A DNA stretch of 64,000 bases from Acidobacteriota bacterium (GCA_018268995.1 JAFDVL010000005.1:62001-126000); one strand, 5' to 3'. Positions 18,087 to 28,221 are shown, numbered from the stretch's first letter. Made by a program: numbers and translations. Notes: generated from the letters alone by a model not told the origin.

Positions 18087-19229
18087 ATGGTTGCACTTCT
18101 TAATTATTTTGTCCAACGTCAGCCCTCCATTCTGCAACTTATCCGCGAATTGGTCGAACAGGAAACGACTTCGCGAGAAGAAGGCCGGCTGAATAAGATC
18201 GCACAGTTTGTAGCGGATCACCTGCCTAACAGTGTTTCTGAGCACCAACTTTTTGGCAATCCCGGCTACGGAACGCATCTTCTTGCCCGCTTTAACTTCG
18301 GGCATTCAAATGAAGCCGACCAGGTTTTGATTGTTGGGCACCTTGATACAGTCTGGCCTGTTGGCACGTTAGAGCGATTACCTTTTCGAGTTACAGAAGA
18401 AGGCACGGCCTACGGACCTGGCATCTTTGACATGAAAGCGGGCATAGCCACCGTGCTTCACGCAATCGAAGCAATCGGAGCGCTCAATCTAAAAACGAAA
18501 CACCCGGTCACACTTTTGCTTACCTGTGATGAAGAAATTGGCAGCAAAACTTCGCGGGCATTAGTCGAGCAGGAAGCGCGGCGGGCGGTGGCAGCCTTTG
18601 TACTGGAGCCGCCGATTCCTGGCGGCATTGTCAAAACGGGGCGAAAAGGCATTGGCGGTTTTACACTGAAAGTGGCAGGGCGGGCTGCACATGCCGGACT
18701 TGATCCGAGTCAGGGCGTTAATGCTATCGTTGAACTCTCGCATCAGGTTTTGCGATTGGCGCAACTCAATGATTTTGAGCGAGGCATTACCGTGAACGTT
18801 GGTGTCACACAGGGAGGGACAACCTCTAATGTGGTTCCAGCAGAAGCAAGCGCGAAGATAGATTTTCGGTTTTGGACAATGGAAGACGGGCTGCGGCTTG
18901 AAGAAACCATTCGCAACCTACAACCAACGCTAGACGGAGCAAGACTGGAATTACTAGGCGGCATTAATCGTCCACCAATGGAGCGCTCTGATAAAAATCT
19001 GGCCTTATATGAGCTGGCCAAAAACTGCGCGGCAGAGCTTGGTTTTGAATTAGGAGAAGGACAGGTTGGCGGCGGCTCAGATGGAAATTTTATCGCGGCG
19101 CTGGGCGTTCCGACGCTTGATGGCTTAGGCGTAGATGGGGCGGGCGCACACGCGGAACACGAACACATCATCTTAGCGGATATTCCCCGCCGCGCTGCCC
19201 TGCTGACGAAACTAATAGCCGAGGCCTAG
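18087..19229 (+). CDS. M20 family metallopeptidase (glutamate carboxypeptidase-like)
   Basis: 380 residues of the di-zinc M20 family, close in layout to carboxypeptidase G2. Metal ligands are recognisable: H85 in GHLDT (D87 assists), D115 in FDMKAG, catalytic E149 and metal ligand E150 in CDEEIG, E174 in LEP and H358 near the C-terminus in AEHEH. The dimerisation domain between about 185 and 295 includes [16 protein letters not shown] and [12 protein letters not shown]. It removes a C-terminal amino acid, or an N-acyl group, from a small substrate; the precise substrate cannot be inferred. No signal peptide is seen, so it is cytoplasmic. AAAGGA lies just before the ATG. It is followed after 60 bp by the HD phosphohydrolase gene. 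Confidence 0.93.
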   Translation: MVALLNYFVQRQPSILQLIRELVEQETTSREEGRLNKIAQFVADHLPNSVSEHQLFGNPGYGTHLLARFNFGHSNEADQVLIVGHLDTVWPVGTLERLPFRVTEEGTAYGPGIFDMKAGIATVLHAIEAIGALNLKTKHPVTLLLTCDEEIGSKTSRALVEQEARRAVAAFVLEPPIPGGIVKTGRKGIGGFTLKVAGRAAHAGLDPSQGVNAIVELSHQVLRLAQLNDFERGITVNVGVTQGGTTSNVVPAEASAKIDFRFWTMEDGLRLEETIRNLQPTLDGARLELLGGINRPPMERSDKNLALYELAKNCAAELGFELGEGQVGGGSDGNFIAALGVPTLDGLGVDGAGAHAEHEHIILADIPRRAALLTKLIAEA

Positions 19230-19289
19230 GAAAATCGAGATTTTTCAGATTTTCCCAGACTTCCTCAATCTTCCCCCAACTAGAAGATT

Positions 19290-20558
19290 ATGGAACGCAT
19301 TTACCGCGACCCGGTTCACAACATCATCACGCTTTCTGACCATCGCCCGGATGATGCGTTACTCATCAAGCTCATAGATACGCGCGAATTCCAGCGATTG
19401 CGTCACATTCGCCAACTTGGGCTGGCACATTATACATATCAGGGCGCGGAGCATTCACGCTTTACGCATAGCCTGGGCGTGATGCATTTGATGACGCGAG
19501 TGATGAACCGCTTCAGAGAAAAGCACCTGATCAGCGCCGAAGCACGGATCGTGGCACGCGCCGCAGCAATGCTCCACGATTTAGGCCACTGGCCGTTTTC
19601 GCACGTGATGGAAAAAGTGCTGCACCAAAATCACGAGCGCTGGACGGTAAGAATCATTGCAGATCCAAACACACAGGTACATAAACTACTCGCTGAATTT
19701 GAAACGTCTCTGCCGGAAAAAATCGTGGCAGCCATCGAAAACAAATATCGCCCCGCCTTTGTCTGCCAGCTTGTTTCTTCGCAACTTGATGTAGATCGTT
19801 TTGATTACCTGCTGCGCGACAGCTTGATGACGGGGGCGCAATATGGAAACTACGATTTGGAATGGCTGATTCAATCGCTGGAAGTGGATTTGGAAAATGA
19901 TCGCGTCTACCTGGCTGCGAATGGTTTGTATGCTGCCGAAGAGTATTTACGAGCACGCTATTACATGTTCCGGCAGGTGTATTTTCATCGCACCTTGCGT
20001 TCAGCCGAAACCGTGTTGCAATGCATTATGCGGCGCGCCGTCGAAGTTGCCAGGGCTGGGAAAATTGGGTTTCTATTGGATGGTTCTGTGATGCAGTGTG
20101 TGTTAACAGGACAACAGTTGTTGGTGGAAGACTATCTGCGCTTTGACGATCACGATGTCATGTTCCACATCAAAGAATGGTCGCGTGATTCAGACTCAAT
20201 TTTGAAAGACCTTTCCAGTCGCTTCGTTGAGCGTCGTCTTTTCAAAGCACGAGACATTGAATTGCCTGAACCTGAACGCATTGCATTAATTGCTGAAGCC
20301 AAAAGGCGAATCGCCGACCTCGGCTTTGATCCTCAATACTATTTAATCGAAGACCGCGCAGCAGACGTACCGTATTACAGCTATTATCGTCCTGACGGCA
20401 AAGCGCGCCTCTACATCGAACGACGCGGCACACGTGAGCTTTGCGACATTGCTGATATTTCCGAAGTCGTGCGCCTGATGGGCAGATATGAAATCCACCG
20501 CATTTGTTATCCGGCAGAAGCCAGCCACGTCATAGAAGAGTTGTGGAAAAACCAGTGA
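19290..20558 (+). CDS. HD-domain phosphohydrolase (dGTPase-like, COG1078)
   Basis: 422 residues. The N-terminus [12 protein letters not shown] and the block [32 protein letters not shown] are hallmarks of the COG1078 group, related to dNTP triphosphohydrolases and SAMHD1. The metal-binding HD site is H60, H96-D97 ([12 protein letters not shown]) and a later Asp in [15 protein letters not shown]. These enzymes hydrolyse (d)NTPs or related phosphoesters; the substrate here is unknown. It overlaps the next gene by 4 bp (GTGA), which indicates translational coupling. Confidence 0.93.
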   Translation: MERIYRDPVHNIITLSDHRPDDALLIKLIDTREFQRLRHIRQLGLAHYTYQGAEHSRFTHSLGVMHLMTRVMNRFREKHLISAEARIVARAAAMLHDLGHWPFSHVMEKVLHQNHERWTVRIIADPNTQVHKLLAEFETSLPEKIVAAIENKYRPAFVCQLVSSQLDVDRFDYLLRDSLMTGAQYGNYDLEWLIQSLEVDLENDRVYLAANGLYAAEEYLRARYYMFRQVYFHRTLRSAETVLQCIMRRAVEVARAGKIGFLLDGSVMQCVLTGQQLLVEDYLRFDDHDVMFHIKEWSRDSDSILKDLSSRFVERRLFKARDIELPEPERIALIAEAKRRIADLGFDPQYYLIEDRAADVPYYSYYRPDGKARLYIERRGTRELCDIADISEVVRLMGRYEIHRICYPAEASHVIEELWKNQ

Positions 20559-21472
20559 AAGTAAAAGGCAAATATCAAAAGGCCAAGAGCCAAAGATGTG
20601 GACTTGCTTTCTTCAGATTTAGAAAGAATATTTTCCATGATCTTCTGCCTTTTGCCTTCATTTTTAGTCTGTTGTTTTTCACCGATTCTTTTGCCCAACC
20701 ACGAATTGCCATCCTTAATTTTCAAGGGGACACGACAGCATCAGATTACATTCAAAAACTCGCGAGCCAATCAGAATTCGCTGTTGTTGATTCACAGCAA
20801 CTACACCTTGCACTGAAAGGCGCGGGGTACAACGGCAGTTTGAATATGACGTTGGACGAAGCTCGTGGTTTGGGTTTGAGTATTGGCTGTGACTATTACT
20901 TCATCGGCATGGCCAAAACATTACGCCGTTTGGCTGGTGGGGAAGAATATTACTTCGACGTGCTGTTGGCGGCTTTTCTCGTAGAAACACGGAGCGGAAA
21001 GTTGCTACGGTTTTCTTTCGAGAAAACCCAGGTCGCACAAGAAAGTCTGGCCCGGCTACAACTCGCCAAATTAGCGGAAACGATTTGGCGGCAATCCACA
21101 GATGCCATAAAATCGGCGACGGAGCAAAATTTAGCTCAATCATCACAGGCAGAGGTTTACGATTTATCCACAGACGAAACGTCGAAGCTGAATATCAAAC
21201 CGCCACAGTTTTATCGGCGACTGAAACCTTCCTATACTGAAATGGCTGATTTCGCTGGCGTCACAGCTACGATTGAACTCAACGCTCTTTTTCAGTCTGA
21301 CGGAAGTATTGGGAAAATCGAAGTGATTCGCTGGGGCGGGTTTGGGTTGGATGAGTCAGCCATTGCGACAGTAAAGCAATTGCGATTTGAACCAGCCAAA
21401 CTAAATGGTCGCTCCGTCAATGTCAGTGCGGTCGTGCAATACAATTTTCGCAAAGAGGAGAAGGCAAAATGA
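20555..21472 (+). CDS. TonB C-terminal domain protein
   Basis: About 305 residues. The start is set at the GTG at 20555, which overlaps the TGA of the HD gene (GTGA) and has GAAGAG upstream; a longer frame from 20504 lies inside the HD gene. After a 30-residue basic n-region comes a hydrophobic segment ([19 protein letters not shown]) that is a signal peptide or anchor. Residues about 50-190 resemble the N-terminal half of proteins that look up a named periplasmic factor ([11 protein letters not shown] ... [18 protein letters not shown]). The last 90 residues are a TonB-C domain ([66 protein letters not shown]). It probably works in the periplasm. It is coupled by ATGA to the YCF48-like gene. 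Confidence 0.8.
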   Translation: MKVKGKYQKAKSQRCGLAFFRFRKNIFHDLLPFAFIFSLLFFTDSFAQPRIAILNFQGDTTASDYIQKLASQSEFAVVDSQQLHLALKGAGYNGSLNMTLDEARGLGLSIGCDYYFIGMAKTLRRLAGGEEYYFDVLLAAFLVETRSGKLLRFSFEKTQVAQESLARLQLAKLAETIWRQSTDAIKSATEQNLAQSSQAEVYDLSTDETSKLNIKPPQFYRRLKPSYTEMADFAGVTATIELNALFQSDGSIGKIEVIRWGGFGLDESAIATVKQLRFEPAKLNGRSVNVSAVVQYNFRKEEKAK

Positions 21473-22443
21473 AGTTTTCTGCCCGGTTTATCTTTAACTC
21501 GGCTTTCTTGATTTTGATTACTTGCAGTGTCCAGGCGCAATGGCAAACTGTGCGCCAGGACGACACGAGATGCGACGCCAAAGGAACACGCTGCGATTTG
21601 AACGCCGTGTTTTTTGCGGACAAGGAAAATGGCTGGATTGTTGGAGATCGCGGCATTGTGCGCGCTACACAAAACGAAGGCGAACGCTGGGCATCTCAGG
21701 ATGCAGGCGTCAAAACCGCGCTGAGTGACGTGGCGTTTGTTAACAAGAAGGAAGGCTTTCTGATCGCGAGCGGCGCGCGCATTTACCGTACTTCTGATAG
21801 CGGCAATAACTGGGCGTTGATTTATCAGATTATTGCTGCCAAAAACGCCGCCAAACAGGAATTACCTGAGCTTTACAGTCTCGCTTTTCCCAATAAGAAA
21901 AAAGGCTGGGTGGTCGGCACAGAAGGTCGTATTTTTCACACCGAAGATGGCGGGCAATCCTGGGCGCAACAGGAAAGCGGCACCAAAGAAGAGCTAGTGC
22001 ATGTTCGCTTCGTCAATGACAAACAGGGCTGGGTGGTCGGCGGAAAAGGAACCATCCTTTTCACCGAAGATTCAGGGCGTACCTGGGCAACGCAAAAAAG
22101 CGGATCGAAAGCACATCTCTATCACATTGATGCGTACAGCAAAAAAGAGGCGGTCATCGTTGGCGACAACGGCCTGGTGCTGAGGACAGAGAATGCGGGT
22201 CTGACTTGGGAGCAAATTAAAATTGAGACGAAACAAACGTTGCTCAGCGTCGCATTCGTGAATGATGACCTCGGTTTTATCATAGGATGGAGAGGAACCA
22301 TTTTACGCACAGGCGATGGCGGCAAATCCTGGCTGATGCAGGAATCTGGAACCAAACAAAATCTGTATGGTCTCTTTGCCAAGAAAAAAGCCATTTGGGC
22401 GGTCGGCGGAGATGGATTGATTTTGCGTTACCAGGATAAATAG
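21469..22443 (+). CDS. YCF48/BNR-repeat secreted beta-propeller
   Basis: 324 residues with a Sec signal ([24 protein letters not shown]). The rest is made of about seven copies of a repeat of the form GWVVG..G.I..T.DGG.SW..Q.SG, for example GWVVGTEGRIFHTEDGGQSW and GWVVGGKGTILFTEDSGRTW. This is the seven-bladed propeller of the YCF48/Hcf136 family, which in phototrophs helps assemble photosystem II and in other bacteria is a common secreted scaffold of unknown partner. The start overlaps the stop of the TonB-C gene as ATGA, so the two are probably made together. There are no photosynthesis genes in the window. Confidence 0.92.
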   Translation: MKFSARFIFNSAFLILITCSVQAQWQTVRQDDTRCDAKGTRCDLNAVFFADKENGWIVGDRGIVRATQNEGERWASQDAGVKTALSDVAFVNKKEGFLIASGARIYRTSDSGNNWALIYQIIAAKNAAKQELPELYSLAFPNKKKGWVVGTEGRIFHTEDGGQSWAQQESGTKEELVHVRFVNDKQGWVVGGKGTILFTEDSGRTWATQKSGSKAHLYHIDAYSKKEAVIVGDNGLVLRTENAGLTWEQIKIETKQTLLSVAFVNDDLGFIIGWRGTILRTGDGGKSWLMQESGTKQNLYGLFAKKKAIWAVGGDGLILRYQDK

Positions 22444-22580
22444 ACTTGGGGTATATCCTGGGGGCACAGGCAGAACAACTTTCGCACCATGCATCGTGTA
22501 AAGACAAAGAGACGCGCTGACAAAGAGTCGAGCACGCGTGGGCGCTTCAGTGCTGAACGTCTGCACTTCCAGGATTATCT

Positions 22581-23939
22581 ATGACCACCATCTTCACTGC
22601 TCGCTGGGTTCTTCCGATCACGACTCCGCCAATCGTGCATGGCGCGGTGGCAGTAAAAGCAGATGAAATTCTGGCCATCGGTTCGCAGGAAGAAATTCGC
22701 GCGCAATACCCTGAAGCTCAAATCCGAGATTTTGGCGAAGCGGCGATCTTGCCCGGCCTTGTCAATGTCCACAGTCATCTGGAACTCACAGCCTTTCGCG
22801 GACGCCTCGAAGAACCACAATTCCAACGCTGGATCGCCAGTCTGGTCCAGCTCAAATCCGAAAAGTTAACCGACGATGATTTGTTGACAAGCGCGCGTCT
22901 GGGCTGCCTTGAATCCATTCGCGCTGGCATTACAACCGTGGGAGATACGGCAGATGCCACAGCGACGCTGCAAGCCTTAATTGAAAGTGGCCTGCGCGGG
23001 ATCGTGTTTCAAGAGTGTTTCAGCCCACGCCTTGAACAGGCGGAGCAAAGCGTACAAGCGATTGAGAAAAAACTTTGTGACCTGCGCGAGTATGTTTTTA
23101 CGATGGGCGCTGAAAAACGCCTCAGGCTAGGGGTTTCGCCGCATGCGCCTTATTCCGTTTCAAGCCGACTGTATGAAAAGGTTGCTGAGCTGAGTTTCGA
23201 GATGACGCTCGACATAGCAATTCACGCAGCAGAATCACAAGACGAATTGAGTTTATTACGTTCTGGCACGGGCGCATTTGCCGAATCGTTACAGCGGCGC
23301 GGCATTGAATTCCCAGCTCCTGGCTGTTCGACGGTTGAGTATTTCCAGCAACTTGGCGTCCTGGACGCAGCCCCCCTGTTGATTCATTGCGTAACAGTTA
23401 ATGAGGCCGACATTTTGCTGATGAAGGAATACAACATTCGTGTCGCGCACTGCCCCAAATCCAATGCCAAATTCGGGCACGGCATTGCACCGCTGATCAC
23501 AATGCTGGGAGCAGGCATTGATGCCGGATTAGGGACGGATAGCGTAGCGAGTAATAACACTTGTGACTTAATCGAAGAAGCGCGCTTTTGTGCCCTGCTA
23601 CATCGAGCAGCTCAGGGAGATGCCAGCCTGCTCGATCCAAACGCCATGCTGAAAATGATCACAATTGACGGCGCTCGCGTCCTGAATCTGGATGATAAAA
23701 TCGGCTCACTTGAAGTGGGGAAACAGGCAGATCTAATCGCGATTGATTTGACGCGTACACACAATACGCCGCATTACGACCCAGCCGCAGCGATCCTTTT
23801 TAGCTGTTCAGGACAGGACGTGGTTTTGACGATGGTGGCGGGACAGATTTTATATGAGGATGGGATTGTGAATTCGCTGGCTGAAAGTGAAATCGTGTAT
23901 ACAATGCGCACGCTTCAGGAAAAGCTGACGAATCACTAA
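22581..23939 (+). CDS. Amidohydrolase (ATZ/TRZ/SsnA-like deaminase)
   Basis: 452 residues of the metal-dependent amidohydrolase superfamily. Metal ligands: HSHLE after ILPGLVN (the usual HTH is HSH), HAAE for the third His, H of LIHCVTV and D in LGTDSVASNN. The SPHAPYS motif and the C-terminal composite domain (IGSLEVGKQADLIAIDL) place it in the ATZ/TRZ/SAH deaminase group. Likely reactions are deamination of a nucleoside-like substrate, such as S-adenosylhomocysteine/methylthioadenosine or aminodeoxyfutalosine; which one cannot be decided. No signal peptide is seen. It is monocistronic, starts 137 bp after the YCF48 gene, and has a hairpin after its stop. Confidence 0.9.
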   Translation: MTTIFTARWVLPITTPPIVHGAVAVKADEILAIGSQEEIRAQYPEAQIRDFGEAAILPGLVNVHSHLELTAFRGRLEEPQFQRWIASLVQLKSEKLTDDDLLTSARLGCLESIRAGITTVGDTADATATLQALIESGLRGIVFQECFSPRLEQAEQSVQAIEKKLCDLREYVFTMGAEKRLRLGVSPHAPYSVSSRLYEKVAELSFEMTLDIAIHAAESQDELSLLRSGTGAFAESLQRRGIEFPAPGCSTVEYFQQLGVLDAAPLLIHCVTVNEADILLMKEYNIRVAHCPKSNAKFGHGIAPLITMLGAGIDAGLGTDSVASNNTCDLIEEARFCALLHRAAQGDASLLDPNAMLKMITIDGARVLNLDDKIGSLEVGKQADLIAIDLTRTHNTPHYDPAAAILFSCSGQDVVLTMVAGQILYEDGIVNSLAESEIVYTMRTLQEKLTNH

Positions 23940-23947
23940 ATTGAAAT

Positions 23948-23973
23948 GAGGAGCAACAAGATTGCTACTCCTC
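23948..23973 (+). terminator. Bidirectional terminator candidate
   Basis: GAGGAG (23948-23953) pairs with CTCCTC (23968-23973), extended by CAA/TTG with a small bulge. It lies between convergent genes and is followed on the plus strand by AATTATTTCTTT. Confidence 0.45.
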
Positions 23974-23990
23974 CAATTATTTCTTTGAAT

Positions 23991-25289
23991 TCACAGTTTC
24001 GCGGGTTCCATCTTGGGCACGAGAAAATGAATTGCCACCCACGCCAGCACATAAGTCACGCCTGCAACAATAAACATTGGCAAATAATAGCTGGGGTTTT
24101 GATCTAACACTTTTCCGGCATACAGCGGCAACATGATGCCGCCCAACGCTCCCGCACAGCTGCCAATCCCGACAACTGAACCAACCGCTCTCCGCGGAAA
24201 CAAGTCTGCTGTTAAGGTAAATAAATTTGCCGACCAGCCTTGATGCGCGCCCGCAGCAATGCCAATCATAATGACAGCCGTCCAGACGCTGCTAGTGAAA
24301 TGCGCAATCGTGACCAGCGGCATGACAATTGCAAACAGGAACAGGGCCGTCTTACGCGATTTATTCACCGTCCAGCCGCGTTTGATCAAGGCAGAAGACA
24401 AGTAACCACCACCCACGGAACCCACATCAGCAATGAGGTAAACAACGGTTAGGTACGGAATCAATGCTGTTCCTTTGATACCGAAATTTTTGTTGAGGAA
24501 TTTTGGCAACCAAAATAAGTAAAACCACCACACCGGATCAGTCATCATTTTGCCGACAGCAAACGCCCAGGTCTGACGATATCCGAGCAGCGATAGCCAC
24601 GGCGTCTTTTTCTCTACCGTCTCGACTTCGCCATCACGAATAAACTCTAACTCTTCACTGGCCAGACGCGGATGTTCTTCTGGATGCTTATAGAGTGCCC
24701 ACCAGAAAATCAGCCACAGAAAACCGACTGCCCCGGTAAAAATAAACGCGCTTTGCCAGCCAAAATGCTCCGACAACACCAGCGCCGTGGCAGGCGCAAT
24801 AATCGCGCCCACATTGGTCCCGGCATTAAATATTCCGGTCGCCAGCGCGCGTTCTTTTTTGGGAAACCATTCAGCAACCGTTTTCACCGAGGCGGGAAAA
24901 TTTGCAGCTTCGCCGATGCCGAGAAAAAAGCGGGCGACACCAAAACCAAAGGCGCTCGCAGCCAACGCGTGTCCCATGCCAGCGATTGACCACATGATTA
25001 AGGCTATCGCAAAACCCAGCTTCACACCGATCTTGTCAATCACACCGCCCCACACTAAAAACATAATGGCATAGGCAATCTGAAAGGAAATCACGATGTT
25101 GCTATATTCCGACTCACTCCAGCCAATCTTGGTTTGCAGTTCCGGCGCAAGCGTACCCAGCACTTGCCGATCTATGTAATTTACAACGGTGGCAAAAAAT
25201 AAGAGTCCACAAATCCACCAACGTAGATGTTTGATTTTGCTGACAGATTCAGCAGCAGCTTTGACAGAGCTAGCAACGTTTTGACTCAT
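23991..25289 (-). CDS. MFS transporter, ACS family (hexuronate transporter-like)
   Basis: 432 residues with twelve predicted membrane helices. The N-terminal block LRWWICGLLFFATVVNYIDRQVLGTLAPEL is characteristic of the anion:cation symporter (ACS) family, which includes ExuT, and the motif GEAANFPASVKTVAEWFPKKERALATGIFNAGTNVG is the typical ACS signature after helix 4. Members import hexuronates, glucarate or similar organic anions by proton symport. The first 20 residues are cytosolic and Ser/Ala-rich. No hexuronate catabolic genes are adjacent, so the substrate is inferred only from the family. Confidence 0.92.
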   Translation of the reverse strand: MSQNVASSVKAAAESVSKIKHLRWWICGLLFFATVVNYIDRQVLGTLAPELQTKIGWSESEYSNIVISFQIAYAIMFLVWGGVIDKIGVKLGFAIALIMWSIAGMGHALAASAFGFGVARFFLGIGEAANFPASVKTVAEWFPKKERALATGIFNAGTNVGAIIAPATALVLSEHFGWQSAFIFTGAVGFLWLIFWWALYKHPEEHPRLASEELEFIRDGEVETVEKKTPWLSLLGYRQTWAFAVGKMMTDPVWWFYLFWLPKFLNKNFGIKGTALIPYLTVVYLIADVGSVGGGYLSSALIKRGWTVNKSRKTALFLFAIVMPLVTIAHFTSSVWTAVIMIGIAAGAHQGWSANLFTLTADLFPRRAVGSVVGIGSCAGALGGIMLPLYAGKVLDQNPSYYLPMFIVAGVTYVLAWVAIHFLVPKMEPAKL

Positions 25290-25453
25290 TTTGGTCTCCG
25301 GTGAGAGTAGTTTCGTTTCGAGAATTGATTAGCGGTAGCGCCAACGAATGCGCGCTCAGCATAATATGCGAATGCAGGTTGGTCAAACTGGATGGCAGGA
25401 TTGACAGGGAAACAATCTTTCCAATTGTAGTGGTAGCCTAACCACGGGAGATG

Positions 25454-25529
25454 TGGCAGAAGCCCGATTGTGAAAGAGGGCGTCTTGCGCACTGTCTCTG
25501 CGTCCTCCTTCACAGTCGGGCTTCTGCCA
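25454..25529. repeat. Long near-perfect inverted repeat (hairpin element)
   Basis: The arms 25454-25479 and 25504-25529 are 26 bp each with two mismatches (TGGCAGAAGCCCGA...), extendable to 29 bp, around a loop of about 24 bases. It lies in the 260-bp gap between the MFS gene and the Omp85 gene. There is no T-run, so a simple terminator is less likely than a dispersed palindromic element. Nearby at about 25390-25420 is AGGATTGACAGG, similar to the repeat found around 58650. Confidence 0.65.
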
Positions 25530-25549
25530 TCTTCTGGCTGAGCAAACAC

Positions 25550-26740
25550 CTAAAACAACTTCGGTACGCCAACAAACATCCGGCGACCTTCGCCGCCGCC
25601 AAGGCCAACATACACCTTGAAATACACGCGATCCCCGGAAAACACTGTGAACCCAACGCCGTAACTATGCCGCAAGCGAGCTGAACCTAAATCGCCAAGC
25701 CTCGGCGCAACTTTGCCCGTGTCGTAGAACACCATGATGCCGTAGCCGTTCTTAATGTTGATCTGATATTCGGTCTGAAACACCATCAGGTTGCGATCAC
25801 GAAAGCGATAATCGGCAAACCCACGCAACGCCGGATCATTGTTGATGTCAGATCCGCCGAGCGTTTCCTGATAGTAAAACGGCACCTGCTTCCCGCTGCC
25901 TGTACGTGAGGAAGAAAGGCGGAAGCGGAAATCCAAATAGCTATCCGGTTTGGAAATCTTGATGCGATTTTTCAAATCTGTCTCAAAACGACCAAATGAA
26001 TTATTTCCGCCGCTGGTGTCCTGAAAGTAGCTGTAGCCGATTTTGTAATCCACGTTATAAGGTCTGCGATCAGGAAAATGCGGTTTCACAAACGCTTCGT
26101 AACGCATGAAATGCGGTTGCTTTGTCAGCCCCGGCGCGGTCGTTTCTGTAAATTTCTTTTCAATTGAAACGTCTTTCGTATCCAAATCTTTTGCCGCTTC
26201 GACGTGTGGCCAGAGGCTTTCGACTGCGCCGCCGATAGCTAGCCAGCTACTGACCGGATTGTGTACCTCAACGCCGAGTTTTGTGTCGCGGCGCGCAAAA
26301 AACACTTTGTCATCTTTCTTCGTATTCGGCCCTAGCCCAAAGTACGCCATCTTTGGCAAATCCCAGTGCTTGACGTAAGCCTTGATGGCGAAGCGGTCAC
26401 GGGCCGAATTGTTTTCGCCCCATGCTTTATGCGTGAATTGAGCGTTCCCTTCGACCTGATAAAATTTCTGAAATGTCACTGCCCCCGAAAAGGTCACATT
26501 CCGCTGCCACGCATCCGAATTGAATTCGTTGTAATACGCCGCGCCCAGGCCAAATCCGCTGCCGGGCACAATGCTGGTGGGAGGCAACGGGCGCACGGGT
26601 TTATGCGTGAAAATTTCTCTGCCGCAATCTTCAAAATGGATTTTGCTTGGGCTTTTGCGGGCATTTTCACAGGGCGATTGCGCTGCGGCGTGCATCGTCA
26701 CAACCAGCAGCATAAGCAAAGTAAAGCTTCGTAATTTCAT
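25550..26740 (-). CDS. Omp85/BamA-TamA-type outer-membrane barrel
   Basis: 396 residues with a signal peptide (MKLRSFTLLMLLVVTMHAAAQ). The body is a beta-barrel of the bacterial surface antigen (D15) family. The Omp85 signature is visible as ETLGGSDINNDPALRGFADYRFRDRNLMVFQTEYQI, including the LRGF (VRGF/Y) motif, and the protein ends in a Phe. There is little room for POTRA domains: only about 45 residues precede the first strands (VPGSGFGLGAAYY). This is thus a POTRA-less member; comparable proteins occur beside secreted enzymes. It overlaps the phosphoesterase gene by 4 bp (ATGA), so the two proteins are made together. Confidence 0.85.
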   Translation of the reverse strand: MKLRSFTLLMLLVVTMHAAAQSPCENARKSPSKIHFEDCGREIFTHKPVRPLPPTSIVPGSGFGLGAAYYNEFNSDAWQRNVTFSGAVTFQKFYQVEGNAQFTHKAWGENNSARDRFAIKAYVKHWDLPKMAYFGLGPNTKKDDKVFFARRDTKLGVEVHNPVSSWLAIGGAVESLWPHVEAAKDLDTKDVSIEKKFTETTAPGLTKQPHFMRYEAFVKPHFPDRRPYNVDYKIGYSYFQDTSGGNNSFGRFETDLKNRIKISKPDSYLDFRFRLSSSRTGSGKQVPFYYQETLGGSDINNDPALRGFADYRFRDRNLMVFQTEYQINIKNGYGIMVFYDTGKVAPRLGDLGSARLRHSYGVGFTVFSGDRVYFKVYVGLGGGEGRRMFVGVPKLF

Positions 26741-28221
26741 TGCTTGCCTCCTTTCGCAATAGCTTTTTTAACGCGCGGACGTGAAGCGGTTTTGTTGCCA
26801 TTGGCCGCCGCTTGTAACCGCTTGGCCAAATCCTGCAAATAGGCAGAAACGTCGTACTCGGTTTTGAAAGAGCGCAACGTTTTGCCGGATTGCAGTTCAA
26901 GGGGCAATGTATTTTCGACTGCCAGCCCCTGCATCAACATGGCTTTTTGGAAGTCGGACATTTGGTGAAAAGGCTTCGGCTTTGGCTTGCGTTTCGGCTC
27001 GGTTGGCGCAGCAAGTAAACCAAAACCATCCGCAACAGGTTTCGGCGCAGGCTTCGGGAATTTAATCGTGTCCGTGCGGGGCGCATCCAGAGTCAGGCAT
27101 TGTTCCAGCGTATTCGCCAACCGATCCCGTTCGGTCAGCGCATTGGTCGAATAGCCTTTGGTGAAGAGTTTGCGCACGGTAGCAATCACCGAAGTATGAT
27201 CGAAAACATTGCTGATGATTGTCCCTTTTTTGATATATGGCGAAACCACGACCGCAGGCACGCGCACGCCTAGTCGCTCGAATTTAAAGCCGAACACATT
27301 GTTGACGCGGCCATCGGGACTGACGGTTGCAGGCGGAACGACGTGATCGTATAAGCCGCCGTGTTCGTCGTACACAATCACGAGCATCGTGCTTTCCCAC
27401 ACCGCTTTGTTTTTGCGGATCGCGTTGTACACATCGCTCAGAAAACGCTCGCCTTCGGCCATATCGTGATCAGGATGTTGATCGCTGGCGGCAAAGTCGG
27501 GATCGTTGTTGAATTTTGGTTCGACAACGCAATAGGTCGGCAGCTTGTTGTTTTTGCAATCGTCTGTGAAATTACGGAAGGAGCCAAAGAAACGGCCCTG
27601 ATTGTTTTTCAGGTACGTGATCGTTTGTGCGATGGTCGAATCCTGATAGTAAATCTTTGCGGTGACACGCGGCGATTCGCCATCAAGCAATTCGTAAATC
27701 GTTTTGTATTTGCCGCCCCAGTCTGGCGACATATCTACGCGACCAAGTGACGTGCTGAAATGTACAAACGCCCGATTGGGCAACGTCGGCCCCGGCACCG
27801 AGGCAAACCAGTTGTCGCAAACCGCATATTCTTTCGCCAGCGTCATCAGCACTGGGATGCGCGCTGGATCAAAGCATTTCATAATTCGGCGCGCTTTCTT
27901 CGGGTTATTTGTGTGGCGTTGGTAATTATTGACGAAGCCGGTCATCACTGCGTTTCCGGCATTTACAATCGTACGGTCATTAAAAATCTGTTCGGTCGTG
28001 TCAATAAAATCATGCCCCGGATCAGGCCACAAATCGCCCGCGTTTTGCGCGTTTTTGCTGACCTTGACCTGCGAACCATCAGGCGCAGGGTTGAATTCAT
28101 TTCCGTTGAGTCCGTTGATCGGATAATCGGGGCTTTTCAGAAAACCGAAAAGGTGATCGAACGAACGGTTTTCCATCATCACCAAAACCAAATGTTTGAT
28201 GTTATCAGTTGCTGAGGGCAT
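26737..28221 (-). CDS. Phospholipase C-like phosphoesterase (PF04185 family)
   Basis: 494 residues in the alkaline phosphatase-like superfamily of acid phosphatases and bacterial phospholipase C. The start block IKHLVLVMMENRSFDHLFG contains metal-site residues (E, N) and the later block MLVIVYDEHGGLYDHVVPP the second set (D, E, H). VPAVVVSPYIKKGTIISNVFDHTSVIATVRKLF is the third. Substrates in the family are phosphatidylcholine, sphingomyelin or phosphate esters. Typical members carry a Tat signal, but none is visible here (MPSATDNIKHLVL), which is odd given its coupling to an outer-membrane barrel. The C-terminal 100 residues are Pro/Lys-rich and basic. GGAGGA lies 6 nt before the ATG. Confidence 0.88.
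   Translation of the reverse strand: MPSATDNIKHLVLVMMENRSFDHLFGFLKSPDYPINGLNGNEFNPAPDGSQVKVSKNAQNAGDLWPDPGHDFIDTTEQIFNDRTIVNAGNAVMTGFVNNYQRHTNNPKKARRIMKCFDPARIPVLMTLAKEYAVCDNWFASVPGPTLPNRAFVHFSTSLGRVDMSPDWGGKYKTIYELLDGESPRVTAKIYYQDSTIAQTITYLKNNQGRFFGSFRNFTDDCKNNKLPTYCVVEPKFNNDPDFAASDQHPDHDMAEGERFLSDVYNAIRKNKAVWESTMLVIVYDEHGGLYDHVVPPATVSPDGRVNNVFGFKFERLGVRVPAVVVSPYIKKGTIISNVFDHTSVIATVRKLFTKGYSTNALTERDRLANTLEQCLTLDAPRTDTIKFPKPAPKPVADGFGLLAAPTEPKRKPKPKPFHQMSDFQKAMLMQGLAVENTLPLELQSGKTLRSFKTEYDVSAYLQDLAKRLQAAANGNKTASRPRVKKAIAKGGKQ

Noticed and set aside
25286..25549. 87-residue minus-strand frame between the MFS and Omp85 genes
   Set aside because: Half of it is the long inverted repeat and there is no start with a ribosome site.
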